From Pseudomonas veronii (GTDB lineage Bacteria; Pseudomonadota; Gammaproteobacteria; Pseudomonadales; Pseudomonadaceae): a DNA stretch of 64,000 bases. The number at the start of each line of letters is the position of its first letter. Positions within the stretch are counted from its first letter, which is position 1. Position numbers and translations under genes: made by a program. The notes under the pieces are model-generated. The model was not told the DNA's origin. It did no database searches and saw only the letters and a list, made by a program, of their open reading frames with translations. Positions 56,550 to 64,000 of the stretch are shown here, one piece after another. The stretch spans positions 186,001 to 250,000 of the forward strand of contig NZ_JYLL01000005.1 in assembly GCF_001439695.1 (NCBI RefSeq). Direction: 5' to 3'.

Positions 56550-57767
56550 TTATTGCGTCAGGTGGCTAAGGCTATCCTTATCTAATAGATCCGCTATCGC
56601 CTGTCCAAAAGCCTGAGCCATAAGAGGGGGGACAGCGTTGCCTATCATCTGAGACACAGGGTTTATCAAATCAGGAAATACAAAGTCGTCATCGAAGCTT
56701 TGCAACCGCGCGGCCTCACGCATGGTAATTGCTCTATCCTCGACTGGATGTGCGAATCTACCCGAACCGACATGGTAAACCCATGTGGTGATTGTCAATG
56801 CCGGCTCGTTCCAGTCGAGCCTTCTATAGGCACTGCCATAGAAGCTTCGAGTTTGTAAGCTTTCATCGACATGTTTCATTCTGCCTGTACCTACCGCGTT
56901 GATACGCTGTAAGCTCTTTTCACTGAGAATTCTCGCAATATGGTTGCGAACTTCACCTGATTTTGAACGCATCAAGGTCGCAAACGCATTCTGACTTTTC
57001 CTGTTGTAGGGGAGTCGTGTCCCTTGTACATAAGAGGGTTCAGGAAGGTCACCAATCGCATCGCTGACAGTGTTGTAAGGCTTGTCGGCAATAAGGTCCA
57101 GTTGGTTGCTGCTGGGTTTGACATGCGTAGGGGTAGGGAAAGGTAGCTTCGATGTTGGGATATCCATATAGCCGCGATGGATGCCAATAAATATTACCCG
57201 GTTGCGGATTTGAGGCACTCCATAATCGGCCGCGCAAACTTTTCTGTAATCGGCGGTGTAACCCAACTCATCTAATCGCTTTAATAAGTCTTCGGCAAAT
57301 CGCCCTCCACCGAAACTCAGAAACTCTCTAACGTTTTCAATAAGAACAACCTTAGGCCTCAAGGTCTCAATGGTGCTCAAAAATGCACGGTATAAATGGT
57401 TTCTCGGGTCGTCATAGAAGCGTTTTACCCCGCACTCCTCGTACTGCCGAACGCCATTTCTACTGAAACCTTGGCAGGGTGGGCCACCCACCAATAGGTC
57501 CAGTTCTCCGGGAGTATCCAAGCCTGTAGGGCGTAGCCAATCACTGATGTTCTTTGTTGCGTCTGGTCCCGCTATTTCTCTTATATCGCCTTGGTACGAA
57601 AGTGGCGGAGACCCTGCTGAATTGAGATGGTTGGCCACAAATGTCCGTATTGGATGTGCTTCTATCTCGATCCCAGCTTCAATTGAGTAGCGCCCAGTGC
57701 GCTCAAGTCCCCTGCTGATTCCACCGCACCCACAAAAAAGGTCAATAACGCGATATTTTTTTTTCAT
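56550..57767 (-). CDS. Type II DNA (cytosine-5) methyltransferase
   Basis: The 405-residue C5 methyltransferase has all main motifs in order: I DLFCGCGGIS, IV GGPPCQGFS with nucleophile C98, VI IENV, VIII QIRNRVIF, and X GNAVPP. The variable target-recognition region lies between VIII and X. It is divergent from a controller gene and a putative restriction gene, so it is the M of an R-M system. Its specificity cannot be read from the sequence. AT-rich codon use suggests transfer. Confidence 0.95.
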   Translation of the reverse strand: MKKKYRVIDLFCGCGGISRGLERTGRYSIEAGIEIEAHPIRTFVANHLNSAGSPPLSYQGDIREIAGPDATKNISDWLRPTGLDTPGELDLLVGGPPCQGFSRNGVRQYEECGVKRFYDDPRNHLYRAFLSTIETLRPKVVLIENVREFLSFGGGRFAEDLLKRLDELGYTADYRKVCAADYGVPQIRNRVIFIGIHRGYMDIPTSKLPFPTPTHVKPSSNQLDLIADKPYNTVSDAIGDLPEPSYVQGTRLPYNRKSQNAFATLMRSKSGEVRNHIARILSEKSLQRINAVGTGRMKHVDESLQTRSFYGSAYRRLDWNEPALTITTWVYHVGSGRFAHPVEDRAITMREAARLQSFDDDFVFPDLINPVSQMIGNAVPPLMAQAFGQAIADLLDKDSLSHLTQ

Positions 57768-57781
57768 TTCAAAAGGTACTG

Positions 57782-57818
57782 ATAGTCCGTGGATTCATGG
57801 TCTTCATGTCCGGACTAT
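57782..57818. promoter_or_regulatory. Candidate C-box between M and C genes
   Basis: An 8-bp perfect inverted repeat, ATAGTCCG (57782-57789) and CGGACTAT (57811-57818), contains the AGTC/GACT half-sites typical of controller-protein boxes. The 75-bp divergent gap is the expected place for C-protein control of both M and C-R. Confidence 0.5.
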
Positions 57819-57842
57819 ACGCATCTCATGAGAGGGGTGCAA

Positions 57843-58109
57843 ATGACAGCTGACGATATGTGGGGGGCCAAGGTAAAACAGGCTTTTGGTGATCGACTCC
57901 GGGATCTACGCCATCAGCTATCTATTACCCAAGAAGGCTTGGCGCTCCGGTGTGGACTTGACCGTAGCTATGTCGGTCAAGTCGAGAGAGGGGAGCGGAA
58001 TATTAGTCTTGAAAATATTTATAGACTTGCGGAGGGGTTGGGCATTCCTCCCAGCGAACTACTAGTGGAATTAGACGGTTTAACCAAGAATACAAGTTCT
58101 GGAGTGTAA
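57843..58109 (+). CDS. R-M controller-like XRE transcriptional regulator (C protein)
   Basis: The 88-residue XRE helix-turn-helix protein (DRLRDLRHQLSITQEGLALRCG, then RSYVGQVERGERNISLENIYRLA) is of the size and type of R-M controller proteins. ATG at 57843 with GAGAGGGG upstream; the frame is open back to 57789. The restriction gene begins 1 bp after its stop. Confidence 0.85.
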   Translation: MTADDMWGAKVKQAFGDRLRDLRHQLSITQEGLALRCGLDRSYVGQVERGERNISLENIYRLAEGLGIPPSELLVELDGLTKNTSSGV

Positions 58110-58110
58110 G

Positions 58111-58869
58111 GTGAGCTATCTCTCGAAAGATCAGCTGGTGGAGCTGTCACGTCTGCTTAGAACTTTTTTCTGTTTGCCGTACTCGACCGATTTGGATGGC
58201 AAGGATGCAGAAACGTTAATCAGAATCGTAAAGAAAGCAGTTGGCCCCAGGTCGAAACGCAAGGAGCTTTTCGATATTATCGATGGGGATGTTGGGTATT
58301 CTGTTAAAACTTTATTCAAAAGTCCCAATGCGGTCAGGGTGGATCTTCAAGAGTAGCGATTTTGTGATGTGGATGAAGTTCGGGTTTTGCGTGCGGCGGG
58401 TGGTGATAATGCCGCAGCTCAAGGGAAAATACTTTTGAGGTATATGTACTCTCGAATCAAGGAGCAGATGGATGAGCGCGGTATAAAAACTGCTAAATCC
58501 TTAATTCTTTTGAAGCACTGGAATGTCAGTCGTACCGAGTTTGAGTTTGTTTATTGGGAAGAGGATTTTTTAGGGTTTGTCGAAAACCTGCTTGTTCGTG
58601 ACGAGGCAGGCGAAATTGAATGGGTGATTCAAGGTGCGGGTCTCCATGCCAGGGACCGGTTGAGGCTCGCGCAGAAACGCGGCAAGAGCGAATCAGATCC
58701 TGAGGCCGTCAGGATGCTGCGAATGCATTATAAGCATAACCAGATATTTACAGATCACGATATTCCAGTGGGGGCTGACAGGATTTCGTTTTCCGCTTCT
58801 CCCTTGTCGTGGGATGATACGAATAGTTTGATCGATCTACACTTTGCTAATCAGCTTCGTGCTAATTAG
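58111..58869 (+). pseudogene. Putative type II restriction endonuclease gene interrupted by in-frame TAG
   Basis: A GTG start (GGAG 8 nt upstream) opens an 81-residue frame ending in TAG at 58354-58356. The same frame resumes at once and runs 170 more codons to 58869 (ERxFCDVDEVRVLRAAGG..., ending LHFANQLRAN). The total of about 252 residues suits a restriction enzyme. FDIIDGDVGYSVKTL could be the D-x(n)-xVK core of a PD-(D/E)xK nuclease. Its place behind M and C genes is the main evidence. The downstream half has its own ATGs (58369, 58444) but no good ribosome site. Family not recognised. Confidence 0.6.
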
Positions 58870-58880
58870 TGCATAGATGC

Positions 58881-58911
58881 CGAGCTGGTTTTCCAGCTCG
58901 AATTTCTTTCC
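58881..58911 (+). terminator. Terminator after the restriction gene
   Basis: A 7-bp stem GAGCTGG / CCAGCTC with loop TTTT, followed by the T-rich GAATTTCTTTCC. Confidence 0.75.
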
Positions 58912-59304
58912 TGTTGCATTCTCTCGTTCGCTGGATTATTGGAAGTTATTCCGTTCGCGTATTGGTGCTTTACTGGGGCTGCGGCTGAACAGCTCATTGC
59001 ATCAAGGGCCGATAATTGCGCGGGATACGTCTGGACGGTCAGCGTTTATTTCTTAGATATAGCTGTTCTACCGAACGCTATCGATTATTGAAATATAGAG
59101 AAGTCGGTGCGAGTTTAAGACGCGTTTCGAGTAAGACACAGCTAGTCGGTGGCTTGATGCACTCGAGAATGAATCGTCCATCCCTCTCGCGCAGTTCTGT
59201 CAGTCTCGGTGGTGATCAAAAACGTACCCATGGTTATTCTTCGGCGTTTCCGTCGGTGAAGGTGCAAGGCCCGCGCCGCATGGGTGAGAGCCCTGAAACA
59301 GCGT
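58912..59304. other. Intergenic region at the right edge of the AT-rich segment
   Basis: About 390 bp without a supported gene. A 99-codon plus frame (59016-59315) has no ribosome site and no recognisable product. AT content falls toward 59300, where host-like sequence resumes. Confidence 0.5.
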
Positions 59305-59622
59305 TTAAAACCTGACGCTCAAGGGCTGGGCGCGGGTGGGCGGTCGCTGCAACAGCTTGTGACTGTCCCCGTCCGTCATCACTGCCAGGATTTCCATGGC
59401 GCTGTGGCCCTGCTCGATGGCAATGCCGAACTGGATGCTTTGCACCAGGCGCTTGAGCCGTTGCGGGTCGTTGCGTTGTGCGGCGCTGATCATGCGCTTG
59501 ACCACCACGCCCTGCTCATTCGAGAGGGTCAGCATGATGCTGCCATCCAGGCGCTGGATGCTCAGGTTGACCCGGTATTGTGGGGTGAAGGTGTCGGTGA
59601 TGATCTGAAAAGGATTGTCCAT
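59305..59622 (-). CDS. DUF3509 domain protein
   Basis: The 105-residue Pseudomonas-typical protein begins MDNPFQIITDTFTPQYRVNL and continues IQRLDGSIMLTLSNEQGVVVKRMIS. It has no signal peptide or membrane segment. Function unknown. It stands alone. Confidence 0.85.
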   Translation of the reverse strand: MDNPFQIITDTFTPQYRVNLSIQRLDGSIMLTLSNEQGVVVKRMISAAQRNDPQRLKRLVQSIQFGIAIEQGHSAMEILAVMTDGDSHKLLQRPPTRAQPLSVRF

Positions 59623-60191
59623 GGTGCGTTACCGCCTGATAAGAACATGCAGTCATTGACGACCGAGGTCTGGATTAGTTCGCGTTGCCTGACCACCGGC
59701 CACTCCGTCGCTGAGGGTTCACAACATCCGTTTGCCTCATCAGCTGTACAGCAAGGGCCGTGCCGTACAGCGACCTGTCTGACGCTGGAACACACCTGTG
59801 GGAGAGGGCTGGCCCGCGATTGCGGGGGATCAGCTCATGAATCCTCGGCTGAGAGACGGCTATCGCGGGCGAGCCGGTTCCCACATGGGTTGGCGTCGTG
59901 CTTTGTTTCAGGGCAATAGCGAGAATGCGGTGCATGATTGGTCGGCGGCGCAAGCAGGCGCGCGCGGGGCAACGATGAAGATTGCGGGGGGGAGGAAGAT
60001 GTAACTAACTCCCCACCCTACCAGCGTTTTTGCTTGTAGTCAGGGTTAATTTGTAATGTGGGATTTATCTTTGCAAAGGGGTTGAATTGTTTCTCTGACT
60101 GCTCAATTGTGTAATCAAGAGGTCATGGTTTCACCACCCCGGTGTTGCAGTTTGTGACCTCTCGCGAGCTAGCTGAAATAAGGGAAGAACT
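59623..60191. other. Intergenic region with a degenerate REPIN
   Basis: The 569 bp before hpf carry no convincing gene. A REPIN-like pair lies at 59797-59885. The last 190 bp are AT-rich and probably hold the hpf promoter; no ribosome-site-bearing frame was found. Confidence 0.5.
59797..59885. repeat. Degenerate REPIN-like inverted pair
   Basis: TGTGGGAGAGGGCTGGCCCG (from 59797) faces ATCGCGGGCGAGCCGGTTCC...CA (to 59885). It resembles the GGGAGCGGGCTTGCTCGCGA class but with several mismatches. Confidence 0.7.
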
Positions 60192-60602
60192 ATGCAAATC
60201 CAAGTCAATAGCGATAACCATATTGAAAGCAGCATCCGACTGGAGGAGTGGGTACGTAATACCATTGAAAGCACGCTCGAACGTTATGAAGAAGACCTGA
60301 CCCGCGTTGAGGTCTACCTGCGGGATGAGAACGGCGACAAGCCCGGTCCCCACGATTTAAGCTGCCGCCTGGAAGCACGGCCAAAGGGCCATCAACCGCT
60401 TTCGGTGCTGCATAAAGCCGATACGCTGGAACTGGCGATCGACGGTGCCGCGACCAAGCTGGACCATGCGTTGGAACACCTGTTCGGCAAACTGCAAGGC
60501 AAGCCACGCGCTGCCGCGAAAAATGTGCCGGCCAACAAAGTGAATGATGACGCGCTTGAAGAGGAATTCCTGGAAAACGAAAACGCTGCAATTAACAGCT
60601 GA
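60192..60602 (+). CDS. HPF/RaiA-family ribosome hibernation factor
   Basis: The 136-residue protein has the beta-alpha-beta-beta-beta-alpha fold: MQIQVNSDNHIESS, then LERYEEDLTRVEVYLRDENG, and KADTLELAIDGAATKLDHALEHLFGKL. An acidic C-terminal tail (DDALEEEFLENEN) follows. It would bind 30S subunits in stationary phase. Not in the rpoN-linked hpf locus, so a paralogue. Confidence 0.87.
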   Translation: MQIQVNSDNHIESSIRLEEWVRNTIESTLERYEEDLTRVEVYLRDENGDKPGPHDLSCRLEARPKGHQPLSVLHKADTLELAIDGAATKLDHALEHLFGKLQGKPRAAAKNVPANKVNDDALEEEFLENENAAINS

Positions 60603-60626
60603 CAGTTTTTTCATTCCCCACTGAGA

Positions 60627-60655
60627 ACGGGCCTGCAGATGCAGGCCCGTTTTTG
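60627..60655 (+). terminator. Rho-independent terminator of the HPF-like gene
   Basis: A 10-bp stem ACGGGCCTGC / GCAGGCCCGT with loop AGAT, followed by TTTT. Confidence 0.92.
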
Positions 60656-60656
60656 T

Positions 60657-62177
60657 TTACCTGCTGCGTCGGAAAAAATACCCGCTCAACCACGCCAACC
60701 CACACGCCCCTACGCCCGCAAACAACATCGCCCAACCTGCGCCGTGGCGCAGCGCCGCTTGGGCATCCGCGCGCGCCAGCCCCATCGAGCTCAGCACTTC
60801 CAGCTTGCCCGCTGCAATGTGCTGACTGATCGCGGGCCAATCCAGTGCGCTGGTTTCGGGCAGCACTTCGGCCAGTTGATGGCTGATCCCCAGCAAGAGC
60901 ACCAAACCCATCAGCGCAATATTCAGCGCCAGGGTGATCAGCCGCGCACTGAGGTCGATACCCGAGGCCATGCCGGCGCGATCCGCCGAGACCGAGCCGG
61001 TGGTGGTGTTGGTGGTCGGTGAGTTGGTCAGCGCCAAGCCCACGCCGGCCATCGCGCAACTGAACAGCACCAGCACGATGTTTGGATGCGCGGCGCCATT
61101 GGCGGCGGCCATGGCCAGAAAGCCGGTGCCCATCACCCCCAGGCCCAGCGGGATGATGCGTGCGGCGCCGTAGCGCAGGGCCAGGCGTTCGGCCAGCGGC
61201 GGTACCAGCAAGGTGGGCAGGGTATAGGCGAGCAGGGCGCTGCCGGTGGTCAGGGTGTCGTAGCCCAGGCCCGCCTGGAAGTACAACGGCAGGTAGATCA
61301 TGAACGGCCAGAAGCTGAAGTTCATGCCGATCGACCCCATCAACGCGCCGTTGAAGCGTTGGATGCGAAACACCGAAAAATCGAACATCGGATGGGCGCT
61401 GCGCCGCTCAATCAAGCTGAACAGCAGCAGCGCGGCCAGCGACAGGCCGGCCCAGCCCAGCATGGCCGGTGCGCCAAAGCCATTCTCGGTGCCTTGGGTG
61501 ATGAAATAAACCAACGCAAACACCGACAGCGTCAAGGTGAGCATGCCGGCGATATCGAGGCGATGGCTGGCCGGGTCGCGCGACTCCTGCACGCTGACAT
61601 GCAGCAGCACCAGAGTCAGCAAGGTCAGCGGCACATGTACGAGAAACACCCAGCGCCAGTCCGCCACCGCCAGGATCAACGCCCCGACCATCGGCCCGAA
61701 GCCCAGGCCCAGGCCCGCGATCACGCCCCACACCGCAAAAGCCCGCGCCCGCGCCGCCGGTTCACGGAACTGGTGCGACAAAATCGCGAACTGGCAGATC
61801 ATCATCGCCCCGGCGCCCACGCCCTGGACGAAACGCGCCGTGATCAGCTGGGACGCGTCTTCAGCCAGCCCGCAGGCCAGTGAGGCCAAGCCAAACAGCC
61901 ACAGGCACAGCACCAGCATGCGTCGCCGGCCAAAGCGGTCGGCCAGCGTGCCGGCAGCCATCAGTACGCTGGTGCAGGCCAGGGTGTAGGCGTTCATGAT
62001 CCATTGGGCATCCTGGAAACCCGTGCCCAATTGTTGTTCCAGCGTGGGCAGGATCACCGGCACGCTGGAGATTTCCAGGCCGAACATCAGCGCCACCAGG
62101 CACACGGCGGTGAGGGCGAGCGCGTTTCTGGCGGAGCTTGATGGGCTGACAGCCGATACAGCGACGGCGGGAGGCAT
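60657..62177 (-). CDS. DHA2 (EmrB/QacA) family MFS efflux transporter
   Basis: The 506-residue protein has about 14 transmembrane helices. Motif A is GTLADRFGRRRM and motif C is GLGLGFGPMVGALI (GxxxGPxxGG type). It probably exports drugs or dyes. Start at 62177 with AAGGAAG upstream; the frame is open to 62255 across the divergent promoter. It is divergent from a LysR gene, which is its likely regulator. Confidence 0.9.
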   Translation of the reverse strand: MPPAVAVSAVSPSSSARNALALTAVCLVALMFGLEISSVPVILPTLEQQLGTGFQDAQWIMNAYTLACTSVLMAAGTLADRFGRRRMLVLCLWLFGLASLACGLAEDASQLITARFVQGVGAGAMMICQFAILSHQFREPAARARAFAVWGVIAGLGLGFGPMVGALILAVADWRWVFLVHVPLTLLTLVLLHVSVQESRDPASHRLDIAGMLTLTLSVFALVYFITQGTENGFGAPAMLGWAGLSLAALLLFSLIERRSAHPMFDFSVFRIQRFNGALMGSIGMNFSFWPFMIYLPLYFQAGLGYDTLTTGSALLAYTLPTLLVPPLAERLALRYGAARIIPLGLGVMGTGFLAMAAANGAAHPNIVLVLFSCAMAGVGLALTNSPTTNTTTGSVSADRAGMASGIDLSARLITLALNIALMGLVLLLGISHQLAEVLPETSALDWPAISQHIAAGKLEVLSSMGLARADAQAALRHGAGWAMLFAGVGACGLAWLSGYFFRRSR

Positions 62178-62283
62178 GGGGTCTTCCTTTCGAGAGGTGG
62201 AGCGTGTCATTCTCGCGGGAAGTAGATTCTTTATTCGTGACAAGTTTTCCTTCAATCAGGGAATCAAAGGCGACAATTACAGC

Positions 62284-63195
62284 ATGGCCACCCCACGTTT
62301 TGATGGCGTTGAACTCTTTCTGCAGATCGTCGAGAGCGGCAACCTGACCGAAGCCGCCGAACGGCTGAACCTCACCCGTTCGGCCGTGGGCAAAGGCTTG
62401 GCGCGCCTCGAGGCGCGCCTGGGCACGTGCCTGTTGCAGCGTTCCACCCGCCGCCAGCGGTTGACTGAGGACGGGCAGGCTTATTACGAGCATTGCCTGC
62501 GCGCGCTGGCCGAGCTGGAAGCGGCCGAATCTGTGCTCGAAAGCGGTCGGCGGCAGCCTCGCGGGCGCTTGAGGGCGAGCCTGCCGCTGGCTTTCGGGCA
62601 TCACTACGCGGCGCCGGCGTTGTGGGGTTTGCTGGACCGTTTTGCGCAGTTGGAGATTGATATTTCGTTTTCTGACCGGCTGATCGACGTGGCCCAGGAA
62701 GGCTTCGACCTGGCGGTGCGAATCGGCGCGTTACCCGACACCGACCGCTTGAGCGCGCGGCGCCTGGGCGAACAGGCCATCGGCCTGGCGGCGGCGCCGG
62801 CGTATTTGCGCCGCGTCGGTCGAATCGAGTGTCTCGAGGATTTGGCCGGGCACCGCGGCATTGCCTACCGCTGCAATGCGCCACGCCTGGAGTGGGAACT
62901 CAATGATGCCCAAGGCCGCCCGCACCGCGCGCGGGTCGCCTCGCCGCTGATGATGGACGACCTCCAGGCCGTGGCCGATGCCGCCATCGCTGGCGTGGGC
63001 CTGGCCTGGTTGCCGAGCTGGCTGATCGCGCACTATGTGCTGCGCGGGCAGTTGGAAGCGGTACTGCCGAGCTACCGCGAGCAACCCGCGCCGATCCATG
63101 TGATCTGGCCCACCGCGGCGCACATGCCGGCCAAGACGCGCTGCGCCATCGACGCCCTGGTCGCGGGCACCCCGAGTTGCCTGGCGGGCAGCTAG
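62284..63195 (+). CDS. LysR-family transcriptional regulator
   Basis: The 303-residue protein has an N-terminal HTH (FLQIVESGNLTEAAERLNLTRSAVGKGLARLEARLG) and a substrate-binding domain of the CrgA/PA2206-like group (DLAVRIGALPDTDRLSARRLG). It is divergent from the DHA2 pump across 106 bp. Inducer unknown. Confidence 0.92.
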   Translation: MATPRFDGVELFLQIVESGNLTEAAERLNLTRSAVGKGLARLEARLGTCLLQRSTRRQRLTEDGQAYYEHCLRALAELEAAESVLESGRRQPRGRLRASLPLAFGHHYAAPALWGLLDRFAQLEIDISFSDRLIDVAQEGFDLAVRIGALPDTDRLSARRLGEQAIGLAAAPAYLRRVGRIECLEDLAGHRGIAYRCNAPRLEWELNDAQGRPHRARVASPLMMDDLQAVADAAIAGVGLAWLPSWLIAHYVLRGQLEAVLPSYREQPAPIHVIWPTAAHMPAKTRCAIDALVAGTPSCLAGS

Positions 63196-63241
63196 ATCTC
63201 ACGCCTTCGAGCAGGTGATTCATCCGTTCTCTTTTGCTTAT

Positions 63242-63260
63242 GAGAATATTTATCATTAAT
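63242..63260 (+). promoter_or_regulatory. Candidate Fur box
   Basis: GAGAATATTTATCATTAAT agrees with the 19-bp Fur consensus at 13 positions. It lies 31 bp upstream of the DUF3649/PepSY pair, a gene type usually tied to iron uptake. Confidence 0.6.
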
Positions 63261-63291
63261 ATTGCGCTCTGATGAACCTGGCGCTCCCCGC

Positions 63292-63594
63292 ATGAAAAGC
63301 AAAACCTCGCTTCCCGCCGCTTACCGCCTCGCTGTCACGTCACGCGCATTGGCCGCTGTGGTCGGCGGCTATCTGATGGCGTCTCTGGCCGCCGTCTGCC
63401 TGGCGCTGTGGCTGCCCACGTCCCGCGCCGACGCAGTGATCACCGGGATGATGAGTTCGTTTGTGTTCTACCTGTTGGCGGTGCTGTGGTGCTTTGCCTG
63501 CCGCACGGCATGGCGTGCCTGGTGTGGCGTGATGCTGCCGAGCGCGTTGTTCGCGACCCTGGCAGGTGTGGGTGTATGGATGGCACGCACATGA
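63292..63594 (+). CDS. DUF3649 membrane protein
   Basis: The 100-residue protein has three hydrophobic segments (LAAVVGGYLMASLAAVCLAL, SSFVFYLLAVLWCFA and MLPSALFATLAGVGVWM). DUF3649 proteins usually precede a DUF3325/PepSY iron-linked membrane operon. ATG at 63292; the frame is open to 63262. Its stop overlaps the next ATG as ATGA. Confidence 0.85.
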   Translation: MKSKTSLPAAYRLAVTSRALAAVVGGYLMASLAAVCLALWLPTSRADAVITGMMSSFVFYLLAVLWCFACRTAWRAWCGVMLPSALFATLAGVGVWMART

Positions 63595-64000
63595 AAGAAG
63601 GATTCCGCCAGGCCATGGCCTGGTTGCACACTTGGGCCGGACTGATCTTTGGCTGGCTGCTGTTTGCGATTTTCCTGACGGGCACCTTGTCGTATTTCAA
63701 GGATGAAATCAGCCATTGGACCCAGCCCGAAGTGCAGGCCAGGCCGTTGGACGATGGGCGCAGCCTCGCGGTGGCCCAAGCCTACCTGCAGCAGCAGGCG
63801 CCCACCGCCGCGCGCTGGATTATTACCTTGCCGAACAGCCGCGACCCTGGCCTGTCGGTGATGTGGCAAGACAAGGTCGACCCGGGCAAACGCGGCAACT
63901 TCATCCAGAAAGTCCTCGACCCGGTCAGCGGCCAAGCCGTGCAAGCCCGCGAAAGCATGGGCGGCGAGTTCTTCTATCGCTTCCACTTCCAGCTGCAAAT
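63591..64000 (+). CDS. PepSY-associated TM-helix protein (3' end outside window)
   Basis: The first 136 residues are visible. MKEGFRQAMAWLHTWAGLIFGW and LLFAIFLTGTLSYFKDEI form the typical first helix of PepSY_TM proteins (PiuB-like). A periplasmic PepSY-like region follows (SRDPGLSVMWQDK). Members act with ferric-siderophore uptake, perhaps as ferric reductases. Coupled by ATGA overlap to the DUF3649 gene. Confidence 0.88.
   Translation, partial: MKEGFRQAMAWLHTWAGLIFGWLLFAIFLTGTLSYFKDEISHWTQPEVQARPLDDGRSLAVAQAYLQQQAPTAARWIITLPNSRDPGLSVMWQDKVDPGKRGNFIQKVLDPVSGQAVQARESMGGEFFYRFHFQLQ

Noticed and set aside
58241-58438. Frameshift explanation for the split restriction gene
   Set aside because: Both halves are in the same reading frame; the break is a single TAG codon, and the alternative frame encodes no sensible continuation.
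59016-59315. 99-codon plus-strand frame between the R-M genes and DUF3509
   Set aside because: No ribosome site, Arg/Ser-rich composition, no recognisable domain, and it overlaps the DUF3509 3' end.

Overview
The window is Pseudomonas chromosome, most likely of the P. fluorescens group. The evidence is gene content and order (a complete alginate operon, algU-type promoter, aapJQMP, hmg operon), high GC with G/C-ending codons, and at least seven REPIN-type inverted repeat pairs between genes. No rRNA, tRNA, CRISPR array, insertion sequence or prophage was seen.

Layout. (1) 1-16.9 kb, minus strand: the full alginate operon algD-alg8-alg44-algK-algE-algG-algX-algL-algI-algJ-algF-algA, with algA cut by the window edge and a candidate AlgU promoter about 470 bp upstream of algD. 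REPINs sit between algL/algI and algF/algA, and one lies inside the signal-peptide region of algK. (2) 17.3-24.8 kb: housekeeping genes yaaA, a NodB-like deacetylase, a PIN-PhoH ATPase, moaCDE, rhlB and a carboxylesterase. (3) 25.1-29.3 kb: aapJQMP general amino-acid ABC transporter with a candidate sigma-54 promoter. (4) 29.4-32.2 kb: an MqsRA toxin-antitoxin pair with a perfect palindromic operator, and a GntR regulator coupled to a CynX/NimT-type transporter. (5) 32.2-43.0 kb: a chaperone-usher fimbrial locus whose subunits are all DUF1120 proteins (four before the chaperone, a two-domain one and another after the usher, and a seventh gene outside the operon). It is flanked by a REC-HPt protein and an RcsB-like response regulator. 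A 15-bp motif recurs upstream of both pilin transcription units. (6) 43.0-55.5 kb: small enzymes, a TonB siderophore receptor, PBP4 (dacB), the homogentisate pathway hmgR/hmgA-fahA-maiA, SirB1-like protein, a Leu-dehydrogenase homologue that has lost the expected catalytic lysine, and LexA-controlled yebG. (7) 55.7-59.3 kb: an AT-richer, probably acquired segment with a broken psiE remnant, a second psiE, and a type II restriction-modification set (C5 methyltransferase, controller protein, and a putative restriction gene interrupted by an in-frame TAG). (8) 59.3-64 kb: DUF3509 protein, HPF-like ribosome hibernation factor, a DHA2 efflux pump divergent from a LysR regulator, and a Fur-boxed DUF3649/PepSY pair cut by the window end.

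The least described system is the DUF1120 chaperone-usher locus with its phosphorelay proteins and shared upstream motif. All functions are read from sequence and family knowledge; no searches were run.
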